NCBI RefSeq assembly: GCF_900167555.1
Contig: NZ_FUYF01000006.1
Coordinates: 62,001 to 126,000 of the forward strand
Source of the DNA: Gemmiger formicilis
GTDB lineage: Bacteria > Bacillota > Clostridia > Oscillospirales > Ruminococcaceae
Direction: 5' to 3'
Length of the DNA: 64,000 nt
The stretch's first letter is position 1; every line of letters begins with the position of its first letter. Positions 1 through 7,550 of the stretch are shown in pieces. The translations under genes were made by a program, and so were the position numbers. The notes under the pieces are model-generated. The model had not been told where the DNA came from. It was given only the letters and a program-made list of their open reading frames with translations, and did not search any database.

Positions 1-216
1 TTTGGCATCATTCCGTTCAAGATGAAATACCTGGGCTGGATCGAGCTGGCGTTTTGGGCCTTCAGCTTTTTGACGGGCAGCTTCGCCATCAAGGTCAGCC
101 TCGTGCTGGGGCTGGCGGGTTTTCTGGCGTTTTATGGCCGCGAGGTCTTTGACTGGTGCGTTGACGCCGTGAAGGACTGGAAGCGCCGCCGCGACTGGGA
201 AAACCGCAACCGCTGA
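1..216 (+). CDS. C-terminal end of a membrane protein (5' truncated by window)
   Basis: The frame is open from base 1 and ends at TGA 214-216, so only the last 71 residues of a longer protein are visible. Two hydrophobic segments (starting IELAFWAFSF and VSLVLGLAGF) are followed by a charged tail with KDWKRRRDW. The short spacing between the helices and the basic cytoplasmic tail resemble the end of rhomboid-like polytopic proteins, but no catalytic motif is in view and the family cannot be assigned. An ATG at 22 is in frame but has no convincing ribosome binding site, so it is probably internal. It is followed 35 bases later by the c-di-AMP receptor gene on the same strand. Confidence 0.5.
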   Translation, partial: FGIIPFKMKYLGWIELAFWAFSFLTGSFAIKVSLVLGLAGFLAFYGREVFDWCVDAVKDWKRRRDWENRNR

Positions 217-251
217 AAAATTCGATGTATCAATAGAAAGGCTGGATAACC

Positions 252-575
252 ATGAAGCTTATCACTGCAATCGTCAATAAAGAGGATTCCAAGAATGTCT
301 GCAACGAGCTGCTGAAAAGCAAGTTCTACGTCACCCGTCTGGCCACCACCGGCGGCTTCCTGATGGCGGGCAACATGACGCTGCTGATCTGCACCGATGA
401 CGAGCGCGTCGATGACTGCATCGGCATCATCTCCAAGTGCTGCAAGCAGCGCACCGAGATCGTGCCCGGCACGGCCACGCTGGGCCTGGGCATTGAGAGC
501 ACGATGCCGATGGAGGTCACGGTCGGCGGCGCTACCGTCATGGTCACGAACGTCGAGCGCTTCGAGAAGCTGTGA
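252..575 (+). CDS. darA: Cyclic-di-AMP receptor, DarA/PstA (YaaQ) family
   Basis: A 107-residue PII-like protein that binds cyclic-di-AMP in Firmicutes. The start MKLITAIVNKED, the T-loop region with TRLATTGGFL and the GGATVMVTNVERFEKL C-terminus match the DarA/PstA family over its full usual length (about 109 residues). The start ATG at 252 follows the Shine-Dalgarno AGAAAGG at 236-242. The gene touches holB through a TGATG junction, the same yaaQ-holB order seen in Bacillus and Clostridia. What the receptor regulates downstream is not known from this sequence. Confidence 0.93.
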   Translation: MKLITAIVNKEDSKNVCNELLKSKFYVTRLATTGGFLMAGNMTLLICTDDERVDDCIGIISKCCKQRTEIVPGTATLGLGIESTMPMEVTVGGATVMVTNVERFEKL

Positions 576-1492
576 TGCTGGAGCGCCTGGCGGGCAATGA
601 CGCGCTGAAAGCCGAGCTTGGCACGGCCCTGCGCGGCGGGCGGCTGCCCCATGCGGTTTTGCTGGTGGGGGAGCCGGGCTGCGGCGCGGGCTTTGCTGCG
701 CGCTGTCTTGCTGCCGATTACCTGTACCCTGCCGGCGGCCCACACGCCGAGGCCGTGCTGAAAAAAGAGGACACCGAATGCCTGGTTCTGCAGGGCGAGG
801 GTGCAAGCGGGCAGATCCCCGTTAAAAAGGTGCGCGAGGCGCGGGAGGCGATCCAGCGCTCGGCGCTGTCCACCGACGCGGCGGGCCGCGTGCTGTTCAT
901 CTACGGTGCGCAGAATCTGAACGGGTCGTCCGCCAACGCGATGCTGAAGATCATCGAGGAGCCGCCCGAGGGGGTGCTGTTCCTGCTGACGGCGACGAGC
1001 GCGGCCACCGTGCTGCCGACGATCCGCAGCCGATGCGCGGCCTACACGATTGCGCCGGTGCCCGCGGCAGACTGTGCCGCCCGCTTAAAGGCCGAGCGTC
1101 TGCCCGCCAAGGCGGCGGAGGAGCTGGCGTTTTTGTATGAGGGGCACATCGGCACCGCGCTGAAAAGCTGGAACGACCCGACGGCCAAAGCCGCGCTGGG
1201 CATGGCCAAAACGCTGTGCGGCTATGCGGCGCAGGGCGACACCTACCGTGCGCTGGCGCTGCTGACGAAGTACGAGCGCGACAAGGACGGCTTTGCGGCC
1301 CTGCTGTGGACGCTGGACCAGCTGTGCAGCGCCGTGCTGCGCCGCCCCGCCTACGGGCAGGAGCAGTGCGGCGGGCTGACCCCGGCGGGCGCGGCGAAGA
1401 TTTTGAACGCCGACGCCCGGGCAAGGAAAAGCCTGACCGGAAACGGAAATCTGCGGTTGAACGTGGCCGTGCTGGCGGGGGAGATTGCGTGA
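575..1492 (+). CDS. holB: DNA polymerase III delta-prime subunit
   Basis: AAA+ clamp-loader subunit of about 305 residues that helps load the sliding clamp during replication. The N-terminal region has LPHAVLLVGEPGCGAG, a degenerate P-loop without the lysine, normal for delta-prime, which does not hydrolyse ATP. SANAMLKIIEEPPEGVLFLL and the sensor-1 RSRC motif (about residue 151) are clear family signatures. ATG 575 overlaps the last base of the darA stop; an upstream in-frame GTG at 572 is an alternative. Followed by ricT as in yaaQ-holB-yaaT operons of Firmicutes, although a repeat now separates them. Confidence 0.93.
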   Translation: MLERLAGNDALKAELGTALRGGRLPHAVLLVGEPGCGAGFAARCLAADYLYPAGGPHAEAVLKKEDTECLVLQGEGASGQIPVKKVREAREAIQRSALSTDAAGRVLFIYGAQNLNGSSANAMLKIIEEPPEGVLFLLTATSAATVLPTIRSRCAAYTIAPVPAADCAARLKAERLPAKAAEELAFLYEGHIGTALKSWNDPTAKAALGMAKTLCGYAAQGDTYRALALLTKYERDKDGFAALLWTLDQLCSAVLRRPAYGQEQCGGLTPAGAAKILNADARARKSLTGNGNLRLNVAVLAGEIA

Positions 1493-1496
1493 AAGA

Positions 1497-1582
1497 GCCT
1501 TCCCCCGAGGGGGAAGCCGCCCTACATGCGCAGGAGCGGATTTCATATCCGCCCGGGGCGTCGGGGACACTGCCCCCTGCAA
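1497..1582. repeat. Composite of family A hairpin and family B arm
   Basis: A CTTCCCCCGAGGGGGAAG palindrome at 1500-1517 is directly followed by CCCTAC, then by a GAGCGGATTTCATATCCGCCC arm and a GGGGACACTGCCCC arm. These are the same modules seen at many other intergenic sites in this window. The composite sits between holB and ricT. Confidence 0.6.
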
Positions 1583-1623
1583 CAATGCTAACATGACAAT
1601 GACCATATAAAAGGACCGAACCA

Positions 1624-2463
1624 ATGAAAGTAGTATCCGTTAAATTTAAAGAGAATGGCCGGGCGTATTATTTTGACCCGGGCGAGTTCAAGATCAAGGA
1701 GGGCGACTTTGTCGTCGTCACGACGGCCCGCGGCACCGAATGCGGCGAGGTCGTCCGCGCCGCGCATGAGGTGCCGGGCTTCTCCCGCGAGGTCAAGCCG
1801 GTCATCCGCGTGGCCGACGCCGTGGACGTGCGCCGTATGCGCCAGAACCGCGCCGATGTGCAGCAGGCGTACCATATCTGTGAGCAGCGCATTGCCGCCC
1901 ACAACCTGAAAATGAAGCTGGTCGATGCCGAGTACACGCTGGACCGCAGCAAGCTGGTGTTCTACTTCACGGCCGACAACCGCGTGGACTTCCGCGAGCT
2001 GGTCAAGGACCTGGCGTCCCAGTTCCACACCCGCATCGAGCTGCGCCAGATCGGCGTGCGCGATGAGAGCAAGATGCTGGGCGGCCTGGGGCTTTGCGGT
2101 CAGCCGTTCTGCTGCAGCCGGTTTTTGAAAAACTTCCAGCCCGTGTCCATCAAGATGGCGAAGGAGCAGGGGCTGAGCCTGAACCCCGCCAAGATCAGTG
2201 GGTCGTGCGGACGCCTGATGTGCTGTTTGGCTTATGAACAAAAGAGCTATGAATACCTGAACTCGATCACGCCGCAGGTGGGCAGCATCGTCCGCACGCC
2301 GGACGGCGAGGGCACGGTCATTGAAGTGAACGTGGTGGCGGGCACACTGAAGGTGCGCTCCAACGTGGAAATTCTGGCGCCGCGCATCTATAAGCGCGAC
2401 GAATGCGTCTATGTCCGCGGCGGCAAGCGCACACCGCTCCCCGCTGATAAAGAGGACAAATAA
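1624..2463 (+). CDS. ricT: PSP1-domain protein RicT (YaaT)
   Basis: A 279-residue PSP1 C-terminal domain protein. In Bacillus, RicT works with RicA and RicF as a complex that affects sporulation, biofilm formation and RNA maturation through RNase Y and carries Fe-S clusters. The cysteine-rich core is visible here: LGLCGQPFCCSRFLKNF and SGSCGRLMCCLAYE (about residues 155-205). The N-terminus MKVVSVKFKENGRAYYF is typical. The Shine-Dalgarno is weak (AAAGGACC at 1611-1618). It lies downstream of holB in the conserved order. Length is normal for the family. Confidence 0.93.
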   Translation: MKVVSVKFKENGRAYYFDPGEFKIKEGDFVVVTTARGTECGEVVRAAHEVPGFSREVKPVIRVADAVDVRRMRQNRADVQQAYHICEQRIAAHNLKMKLVDAEYTLDRSKLVFYFTADNRVDFRELVKDLASQFHTRIELRQIGVRDESKMLGGLGLCGQPFCCSRFLKNFQPVSIKMAKEQGLSLNPAKISGSCGRLMCCLAYEQKSYEYLNSITPQVGSIVRTPDGEGTVIEVNVVAGTLKVRSNVEILAPRIYKRDECVYVRGGKRTPLPADKEDK

Positions 2464-2520
2464 CGGACTACAGTGGCAGTTAGTTGCGACTTACCGTCGA
2501 AAAAATTCAAGATATGGCAC

Positions 2521-2549
2521 TTGCCAAATCAGTCGTAATGTGATACACT
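2521..2549 (+). promoter_or_regulatory. Promoter for the mini-ferredoxin
   Basis: TTGCCA at 2521-2526, a 17-base spacer and TACACT at 2544-2549. The predicted transcript has a leader of about 105 bases (2556-2660) that is GC-rich in its second half. Confidence 0.6.
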
Positions 2550-2660
2550 AAATACAACGCAGTAGGCAGAGCAAACCGACTGTGTGCCATCCCGGGGAGC
2601 AGCCGTGCAGGGCCGGGAGGGTACAAACTATAGATTCAGCACGGAGATAAGGAGTTCACG

Positions 2661-2828
2661 ATGGCTCATACCGTTTCCAGCGAGTGCGTTGCTTGCGGTG
2701 CATGTGTTGACACCTGCCCCGTTGGCGCAATCACCATGGAGGACAAGGCTGTTGTCGATGCAGCTTCCTGCGTTGACTGCGGCGCTTGCGAGGGCGTTTG
2801 CCCCACCGGTGCTATCCAGGCTGAGTAA
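2661..2828 (+). CDS. Small 2[4Fe-4S] ferredoxin
   Basis: A 55-residue clostridial-type ferredoxin starting MAHTVSSECVACGACV. Two CxxCxxCxxxCP motifs are present: C9, C12, C15, C19 (CVACGACVDTCP) and C37, C40, C43, C47 (CVDCGACEGVCP). These bind two [4Fe-4S] clusters and carry electrons for anaerobic metabolism. The Shine-Dalgarno GGAGATAAGGAG at 2643-2654 precedes the ATG. The gene has its own promoter and a strong terminator, so it is monocistronic and probably highly expressed. Codon use (GTT, GCT, GGT) differs from the GC3-rich neighbours, typical of a very highly expressed gene. Confidence 0.95.
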   Translation: MAHTVSSECVACGACVDTCPVGAITMEDKAVVDAASCVDCGACEGVCPTGAIQAE

Positions 2829-2845
2829 GCTACATTAGCACATTC

Positions 2846-2885
2846 CGCGCGGCCCCCAGGCAAAGGGGGCCGCGCGTTTTTTGTT
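2846..2885 (+). terminator. Rho-independent terminator of the ferredoxin gene
   Basis: A 12-base-pair GC-rich stem (CGCGCGGCCCCC / GGGGGCCGCGCG) with a 7-base loop, followed by TTTTTTGTTTT. Confidence 0.9.
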
Positions 2886-2896
2886 TTGAGAACAGG

Positions 2897-3035
2897 AAAA
2901 CGCCTGTTTGCCATTGCTTTGTAGGGAGCGGTCTTGACCGCTCCGGGGGCCATCCCGGGAAATCGTATTTCCGGGAGGCGGCGCGGTGGGGTCAAGACCC
3001 TACCCTATGATGCAAAGGGCAAACAGGCGTTTTTT
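2897..3035. repeat. Inverted repeat enclosing a family B element
   Basis: Outer arms AAAACGCCTGTTTGCC (2897-2912) and GGCAAACAGGCGTTTTTT (3018-3035) are complementary and end in a T-run, like a terminator stem. Between them lies a family B element, about 2921-3006, starting GTAGGGAGCGGTCTTGACCGCTCC and ending GGGGTCAAGACCCTACC. Confidence 0.7.
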
Positions 3036-3049
3036 ATTGTAGCAGTGCC

Positions 3050-3135
3050 GTAGGGGCCGGGCATGCCCGGCCCGACGGTGTACGGCGGACGGGCGCTTGC
3101 GGGAAGGGCGCGGGCCGGACATGTCCGGCCCCTAC
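3050..3135. repeat. Family B dispersed repeat (GTAGGG...CCCTAC)
   Basis: Begins GTAGGGGCCGGGCATGCCCGGCCC and ends GGGCCGGACATGTCCGGCCCCTAC, with a short non-palindromic middle. Each arm is itself a palindrome. Related copies occur at 19960, 28358, 39146, 42432, 46800, 46921, 55031, 55844, 61257 and 62979. Confidence 0.8.
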
Positions 3136-3166
3136 AGAGGCGCATTACAGGGGCATTACAGGCGCG

Positions 3167-3910
3167 TTACAGGGGCGCGGTTATCAGCTTTGCCTTCAGT
3201 ACATCCGCGGGCGGCTGGCCGGGGGCGCTGGCGGAGGTGCCGGAGGTCACACCGAAGGTCGCGCAGCTGCCGAAGGCACCGCCGCAGAAGCGGGTGACGG
3301 CACCCAGCGGGCCCATGCTCATTGTGATGAGCGGCGTGTCCGGGCGGGCGTCGGCGGCGCGGGCCGTGGCCTCCAGCAGGCGGGCGGCGTCGGCGGCACA
3401 GCGGGGCATAACGGCCAGCTTGGCAATGTCGGCTCCGGCGTCGGCCATGCCGGTCAGGGTGTCCGCCATGGCATCCGTGGCGGGCGTGGCGTCAAAGTGA
3501 TGCTCGCTGAAAAGCGCTGCGGCCCCGGCGGCGTGGGCGGCGTCGCGCAGCTCGGCACGGAACGCGCCGCAGGCCCGCCACTCAATGTCCAGCACGTCCA
3601 CGCCGCCGCGTGCCAGCAGGGCACGGCAGTGCGCGGCGTAGGCATCGGGCGTCAGGGCAAGCTCACCGCCCTCGGCCCGGGTGCGGATCGTGACGACCAG
3701 CGGCTTGTCCACGATGCCGCGCACAAGCGCCAGCGCGTTCAGAAATTCATCCGCGGGCAGCGGGTCCAGACGCAGCTCGACCAGCTCGGCGGCGGGGTCG
3801 GCGCTGGCGGCTTTCGCCAAAGGGCAGAGCGCTGCCGGATCGCGGGCGAACAGCGGCACAATGATGCGCGGCCGGGCGGCGGTCAGTGTGAGACCGCGAA
3901 GGGATACCAT
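3167..3910 (-). CDS. aroD: 3-dehydroquinate dehydratase, type I
   Basis: Shikimate pathway enzyme that dehydrates 3-dehydroquinate through a Schiff base. The catalytic histidine and lysine are visible in SEHHFDATP (about residue 137) and IAKLAVMP (about residue 163); the glutamate motif ELRLDPL is near residue 45. Length (247 residues) fits the type I family. ATG 3910 is preferred over ATG 3919 because the GAGAGG Shine-Dalgarno sits too close to the first ATG but nine bases before the second. The gene stands alone, divergent from the patatin gene. Confidence 0.93.
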   Translation of the reverse strand: MVSLRGLTLTAARPRIIVPLFARDPAALCPLAKAASADPAAELVELRLDPLPADEFLNALALVRGIVDKPLVVTIRTRAEGGELALTPDAYAAHCRALLARGGVDVLDIEWRACGAFRAELRDAAHAAGAAALFSEHHFDATPATDAMADTLTGMADAGADIAKLAVMPRCAADAARLLEATARAADARPDTPLITMSMGPLGAVTRFCGGAFGSCATFGVTSGTSASAPGQPPADVLKAKLITAPL

Positions 3911-3939
3911 AGCAATCATCCTCTCGGAGCGTTTTTTCT

Positions 3940-3968
3940 ATTTTAGCACAATTTGCCCGATGTGTAAA
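3940..3968 (-). promoter_or_regulatory. aroD promoter
   Basis: On the minus strand TTTACA, 17-base spacer, TAAAAT with an upstream TGC (extended -10). It lies beside the divergent promoter at 3987-4015. Confidence 0.55.
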
Positions 3969-3986
3969 ACTGCGGCGCTTTTTTGC

Positions 3987-4015
3987 TTGCACCTGCGGAT
4001 TTTATACGGTAAAAT
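3987..4015 (+). promoter_or_regulatory. Promoter of the patatin-like gene
   Basis: TTGCAC at 3987-3992, 17-base spacer, TAAAAT at 4010-4015. Confidence 0.55.
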
Positions 4016-4037
4016 AGCTAAATAGGGGGTGCTGTTT

Positions 4038-4910
4038 ATGAGCAAAATCACGATACCGGACAATTCGATCCTGCTGTTGGAGGGCGGCTCGCTGCGCGGG
4101 CTGTTCACGGCGGGCGTGCTGGATACCTTTATGGAGAATGACGTCTATTTCCCGGCGGTGGCCGGAGTCTCTGCCGGGTCACTGAACGCACTGAACTATG
4201 CGTCCCACCAGCCGGGGCGGTCCGCCAGCATCAACCTGCGCTACCGCCACGACAGCCGGTATTTCGGCCCCAAGGCGGCGCTGCGCGGCGGCAGCCTGTT
4301 TGGCCTGAAATTTATGCTGAACGACGTCAAAAAGGAAGTGCCCTTCGACGAGGAGACCTTCGCCCACGGCGGTATGCGGGTCTTTGCGGTGGCGACGAAC
4401 GTCGAGACCGGCAAGCCCGCCTACTTTGAGAAGGGAAAGACGGATTTTCCGTTCGACGAGGCCGTGCGCGCGTCGGCCAGCCTGCCGCTGGCATCCGTGC
4501 CTGTCGTGCTGGATGGTCAGCCGTACCTCGACGGCGGATGCTCCTGCCCGATCGCGCTGAACTGGGCGCTGAACGAGGGCTTTGAAAAGATCGTTGTCAT
4601 CACGACGCGGCAGAAGGGCTTCCGCAAGGCGATGCCCGGCCAGAAGATGGTGGACCTGTACGACGACTTTTACAGCGATAAGCCGCTGTTTCTGGCCGAT
4701 ATGCTGACCCAGGAGCTGCGCTACAACACCCTGATGGATCAGCTGGATGAGCTGGAGGCGGACGGGCGCATCTGCTGCGTGCGCCCGCAGGAGCCGATCA
4801 CGATAGGCCGGTTTGAGGGCGACGAGAACAAGCTGCTGGACCTGTACAACCGCGGCCACCGCGAGGGCCGCGAGGCGCTGGACAAGGTGCAGGGGTATCT
4901 GGAAAAGTGA
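4038..4910 (+). CDS. Patatin-like phospholipase family protein
   Basis: A 290-residue serine lipase-fold protein of the bacterial RssA/YjjU-like patatin group. The oxyanion-loop GGSLRGLFTAGVLD (residues 16-29), the nucleophile elbow GVSAGS (Ser45) and the catalytic Asp165 in YLDGGCSCP form the Ser-Asp dyad. No signal peptide or membrane helix is visible, so it is likely cytoplasmic. ATG 4038 follows AGGGGGT at 4024-4030; a GTG at 4029 is an alternative. Substrate is unknown; phospholipid or lipid acyl hydrolysis is the family expectation. Confidence 0.88.
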   Translation: MSKITIPDNSILLLEGGSLRGLFTAGVLDTFMENDVYFPAVAGVSAGSLNALNYASHQPGRSASINLRYRHDSRYFGPKAALRGGSLFGLKFMLNDVKKEVPFDEETFAHGGMRVFAVATNVETGKPAYFEKGKTDFPFDEAVRASASLPLASVPVVLDGQPYLDGGCSCPIALNWALNEGFEKIVVITTRQKGFRKAMPGQKMVDLYDDFYSDKPLFLADMLTQELRYNTLMDQLDELEADGRICCVRPQEPITIGRFEGDENKLLDLYNRGHREGREALDKVQGYLEK

Positions 4911-4912
4911 AA

Positions 4913-5117
4913 AAGCCTTCCTCTGCGGGGGAAGGTGGCCCGTAGGGCCGGATGAGGGGCAAGTTTGCGGAAATTGCCCTTGAATGGGTTGTAGTGGCAC
5001 ACTTTGCCCTCATCAGTCGCCTGCGGCGACAGCTTCAGTCTACGCGCTAAGAGCCGCCTTCGGCGGTTGCGCTCCGACACGCGCCTGCGGGCGCAGCCCC
5101 GAGGGGGAAGCCTTTTT
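4913..5117. repeat. Family A repeat, long form
   Basis: About 205 bases starting GCCTTCCTCTGCGGGGGAAGG and ending in GCCCCGAGGGGGAAGCCTTTTTT. Internal landmarks are GGTGGCCC.TAGGGCCGGATGAGGGG, TGCCCTCATCAGTCGCCTGC and a run of small palindromes. The copy at 34663-34861 is nearly the same over its whole length. The 3' end is a hairpin followed by a T-run, so it may also terminate transcription. Confidence 0.8.
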
Positions 5118-5119
5118 TC

Positions 5120-5148
5120 TTGCATCATGTCCGAAACTGCGGTACAAT
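5120..5148 (+). promoter_or_regulatory. Promoter of the HAD phosphatase gene
   Basis: TTGCAT 5120-5125, 17-base spacer, TACAAT 5143-5148, directly after the T-run of the family A repeat. Confidence 0.65.
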
Positions 5149-5182
5149 AGAGAAAATTATGTTTCGCGAAAGGATGACACCG

Positions 5183-5839
5183 ATGGTAAAAGGCGTTATT
5201 TTTGATATGGACGGGCTGATGTTTGACACCGAGCGCCTGTGGGATACCCTGTGGGAACCCGCGTGCGCCGCGCTGGGTCTGCCGCTGCCCGCGGATATGG
5301 AGAAGTTTCGGGCCGGGGGACGCGGCCTGGCGGGGGACAACCTGCGCCGCCATGTGGCCGAGTACATCCCCGGCGACCCGCAGAAGGTGCTGGACAAGAT
5401 CTGGCAGCTGGCGGACGAGCGCTTTGCCCGGGGCGTACCCTGCAAAAAGGGGCTGAAGGAGTTGCTGGCCGCACTGGAGGACATGGGCCTGCCGCGCATT
5501 GTGGCCAGCTCGAGCCCGCGGAATATGATCGAGATGAATTTGCAGACCACCGGCACGGCGCGGTATTTCCACGATGTTGTCTCCGGTACGGAGGTCGCCC
5601 ACAGCAAGCCCGCACCCGACACCTTTTTGGTCGCGGCGAAAAAGCTGCACCTTGACCCGCATGACTGCTTGGTGCTGGAGGACAGCTTTAACGGCGTGCG
5701 CGCGGGCCGCGCCGCGGGCTGTGTGACCGTGATGGTGCCGGATCTGATGCAGCCGACGGAGGAAATCGCGCAGCTGTATGACAGGAAATGTGAGGATCTG
5801 CTGGAAGTCAGAGACTTGCTGATCGAGGGGAAGCTGTAA
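5183..5839 (+). CDS. HAD-superfamily phosphatase (beta-phosphoglucomutase-like)
   Basis: A 218-residue subfamily IA HAD hydrolase. Motif I is DMDGLMFDTE (residues 9-18), motif II the serine in VASSSPRNM, motif III the lysine in HSKPAPDTF, and motif IV LEDSFNGVRAG. A helical cap lies between motifs I and II. Family members act on phosphorylated sugars or as phosphoglycolate-type phosphatases; the exact substrate cannot be told. ATG 5183 follows CGAAAGGA at 5167-5174 and is preferred to the in-frame upstream ATG, which falls in the repeat/promoter. Confidence 0.88.
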   Translation: MVKGVIFDMDGLMFDTERLWDTLWEPACAALGLPLPADMEKFRAGGRGLAGDNLRRHVAEYIPGDPQKVLDKIWQLADERFARGVPCKKGLKELLAALEDMGLPRIVASSSPRNMIEMNLQTTGTARYFHDVVSGTEVAHSKPAPDTFLVAAKKLHLDPHDCLVLEDSFNGVRAGRAAGCVTVMVPDLMQPTEEIAQLYDRKCEDLLEVRDLLIEGKL

Positions 5840-5846
5840 TTTATAC

Positions 5847-5872
5847 GCCTTCCCCCGTGGGGAGAAGCCTTT
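5847..5872. repeat. Family A solo hairpin
   Basis: GCCTTCCCCCGTGGGGAGAAGCC followed by TTTT, just after the HAD gene. Probably serves as its terminator. Confidence 0.6.
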
Positions 5873-5890
5873 TGGCAGCCGATTTTTTGC

Positions 5891-5919
5891 TTGCGTTTTC
5901 CTGCTGTTTGCTGTATACT
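5891..5919 (+). promoter_or_regulatory. Promoter of the ECF S-component gene
   Basis: TTGCGT 5891-5896, 17-base spacer, TATACT 5914-5919. The leader of about 75 bases contains a small GGTCC.GATA.GGACC hairpin (5931-5944). Confidence 0.65.
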
Positions 5920-6000
5920 TGGTTTCGGCGGTCCGATAGGACCGTACATTTGCGCTGTACTCCCGATTTGTAGGAGACGGCAGCAGGAGGAAAATTGAAT

Positions 6001-6612
6001 ATGAAAAACCGTACCAACGTCCGTTGGCTCACCCAGCTTGCGCTGCTGGTGGCCATTCTGCTTGTGTTGAACTACACGCCGCTGGGCTATCTGCAGATCG
6101 GCCCGCTGTCGGCGTCGCTGCTCACTGTGCCCGTGGCCATCGGCGCTATGACGATGAACCCTATGGCAGGTGCTATTCTGGGCGGTGTCTTTGGCGCAAC
6201 CAGCTTTATTCAGGCTGTTGAGGGCAAGTCCGCCATGGGCGCAGCCCTGTTCCAGGTCAGCCCTGCGGGCACCTTTGTGGTCTGCTTTGTGGCCCGTGTG
6301 CTGATGGGACTGTGCACCGCGCTGATCTTCAACGCGCTGCGCAAGGCTATGCCCAAGAATGAGAAGCTGGCCTGCTTCCTGGGCGGCTTGTCCGCGCCGG
6401 TGCTGAACACCGTGTTCTTCATGGGCTTTCTGGTACTGATCTTCTATAACTGTGACTATGTGCAGAACCTGGCCAACACGCTGGGCGCACAGAATGCGTT
6501 TATGTTCATTGTGCTGCTGGTCGGCGTGCAGGCTATTTTTGAGTGGGTCCTCTGCTGCGTCGTTGCCGGTGCCGTGTCGCTGCCGGTACGGAAATATCTG
6601 AAGATGAATTAA
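6001..6612 (+). CDS. ECF transporter S component (vitamin uptake)
   Basis: A 203-residue integral membrane protein with about six helices. YLQIGPLSASLLTVPVAIG, MAGAILGGVFGATSF and a late LFQVSPAGTF/APVLNTVFF region match the ECF S-component fold that captures vitamins for the shared EcfAA'T module, which is not in this window. The pattern is closest to the pantothenate/riboflavin-type S components; pantothenate is a guess. AGGAGG at 5985-5990 precedes ATG 6001; a TTG at 5995 is an alternative start. The gene is monocistronic, convergent with birA. Confidence 0.82.
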   Translation: MKNRTNVRWLTQLALLVAILLVLNYTPLGYLQIGPLSASLLTVPVAIGAMTMNPMAGAILGGVFGATSFIQAVEGKSAMGAALFQVSPAGTFVVCFVARVLMGLCTALIFNALRKAMPKNEKLACFLGGLSAPVLNTVFFMGFLVLIFYNCDYVQNLANTLGAQNAFMFIVLLVGVQAIFEWVLCCVVAGAVSLPVRKYLKMN

Positions 6613-6614
6613 AA

Positions 6615-6652
6615 AAATCCGGTGGGATAGGATGTCCCACCGGATTTTTTTG
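6615..6652 (+). terminator. Terminator after the S-component gene
   Basis: AATCCGGTGGGA / TCCCACCGGATT stem with a TAGGATG loop and a TTTTTT tail. Confidence 0.85.
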
Positions 6653-6683
6653 TATAAGAAAGGAAAAGTAGGCGGTAAGGCGA

Positions 6684-6795
6684 GGCTCTCTCCCTCCGGC
6701 GCTGCGGCGCCACCTCCCTCGCAGAGGGAGGCAAGGGGCCTTGGCCCCCTCTGCGAGGGGGCTGTCGCCCGCAGGCGACTGGGGGAGAGAGCCTA
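6684..6795. repeat. Family A-related palindromic element
   Basis: Outer arms GGCTCTCTCCC and GGGAGAGAGCC enclose CCTCCCTCGCAGAGGGAGG and CCCCCTCTGCGAGGGGG. It lies in the convergent gap between the S-component gene and birA. Confidence 0.7.
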
Positions 6796-6815
6796 TCGAA
6801 AGATGCCGTTTTCCT

Positions 6816-7550
6816 TTACACCGCCCCGTAAATCCCCTTTACGCTGACCTCGCCGGTAAAGACGCGGGTGTCGCCGGTCTCGTCGCGGACGATGAGACGG
6901 CCCTCGTCGTCCACGTCAACGGCGGTTCCGGCGCCGCCGTCGTAGGTGACGCGGCGGCCCAGATTGACGCAGAGCGCCTTGTAGCGCTCGCGGTAGGGGG
7001 CGAAGCCCTCGGCCTCGTAGGTGTAGAGCGCGCGGTCAAAGCCGAAGTCGGTCATGTATTGAGCCAGCCACTCCGGGTCGGTGTCCATGTCCACGGGCAC
7101 GCCCTGCAGAGCCAGGCTGGTGCCGTGGGGCAGACCCGCGGCGTCGAAATATTCCTGCGGCTGGGCCAGATTGATGCCGATGCCCACCACGATGCTGTGG
7201 CCGTCGGGGCCGACCTCGCACAGGATGCCGACGATTTTTTTGCTGTTCAGCAAAAGGTCGTTCGGCCATTTGATCTGGCAGTCGATGCGGTAGCGCTCGC
7301 GCAGGGCGTCGCAGACGGCCAGACTGGCAAACAGCGGCAGCGTGGCGGGCTGGACCAGATCGGTCCTGATGACGGCGGTGTAGTACAGGCCCTTGTGGGG
7401 CGCATCAAGCCAGCTGCGGCCAAGGCGGCCCCGCCCGGCGGTCTGGTGGGTGGTGTAGACCGCGCCGATGGGACCGAACTTGTCCAGATTATGCTTGGCC
7501 CAAAGGTTGGTGCTGTCTACCTCGGGCAGGTAAATAACGCTCTCGTTCAA
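6816..7550 (-). CDS. birA: Biotin-[acetyl-CoA-carboxylase] ligase, catalytic domain only
   Basis: A 244-residue biotin protein ligase that activates biotin with ATP and transfers it to carrier domains. The ligase signature QTAGRGRLGRSW (residues 39-50) and KWPNDLLLNSKKI (about residue 94) are intact, and a small C-terminal SH3-like domain follows (GRRVTYDGG onward). The N-terminal winged helix of bifunctional BirA is missing, so it should not repress transcription. The start appears to be TTG at 7550, overlapping the stop of the upstream phosphodiesterase gene in a TTGA junction; no in-frame ATG lies nearby. Confidence 0.9.
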   Translation of the reverse strand: MNESVIYLPEVDSTNLWAKHNLDKFGPIGAVYTTHQTAGRGRLGRSWLDAPHKGLYYTAVIRTDLVQPATLPLFASLAVCDALRERYRIDCQIKWPNDLLLNSKKIVGILCEVGPDGHSIVVGIGINLAQPQEYFDAAGLPHGTSLALQGVPVDMDTDPEWLAQYMTDFGFDRALYTYEAEGFAPYRERYKALCVNLGRRVTYDGGAGTAVDVDDEGRLIVRDETGDTRVFTGEVSVKGIYGAV

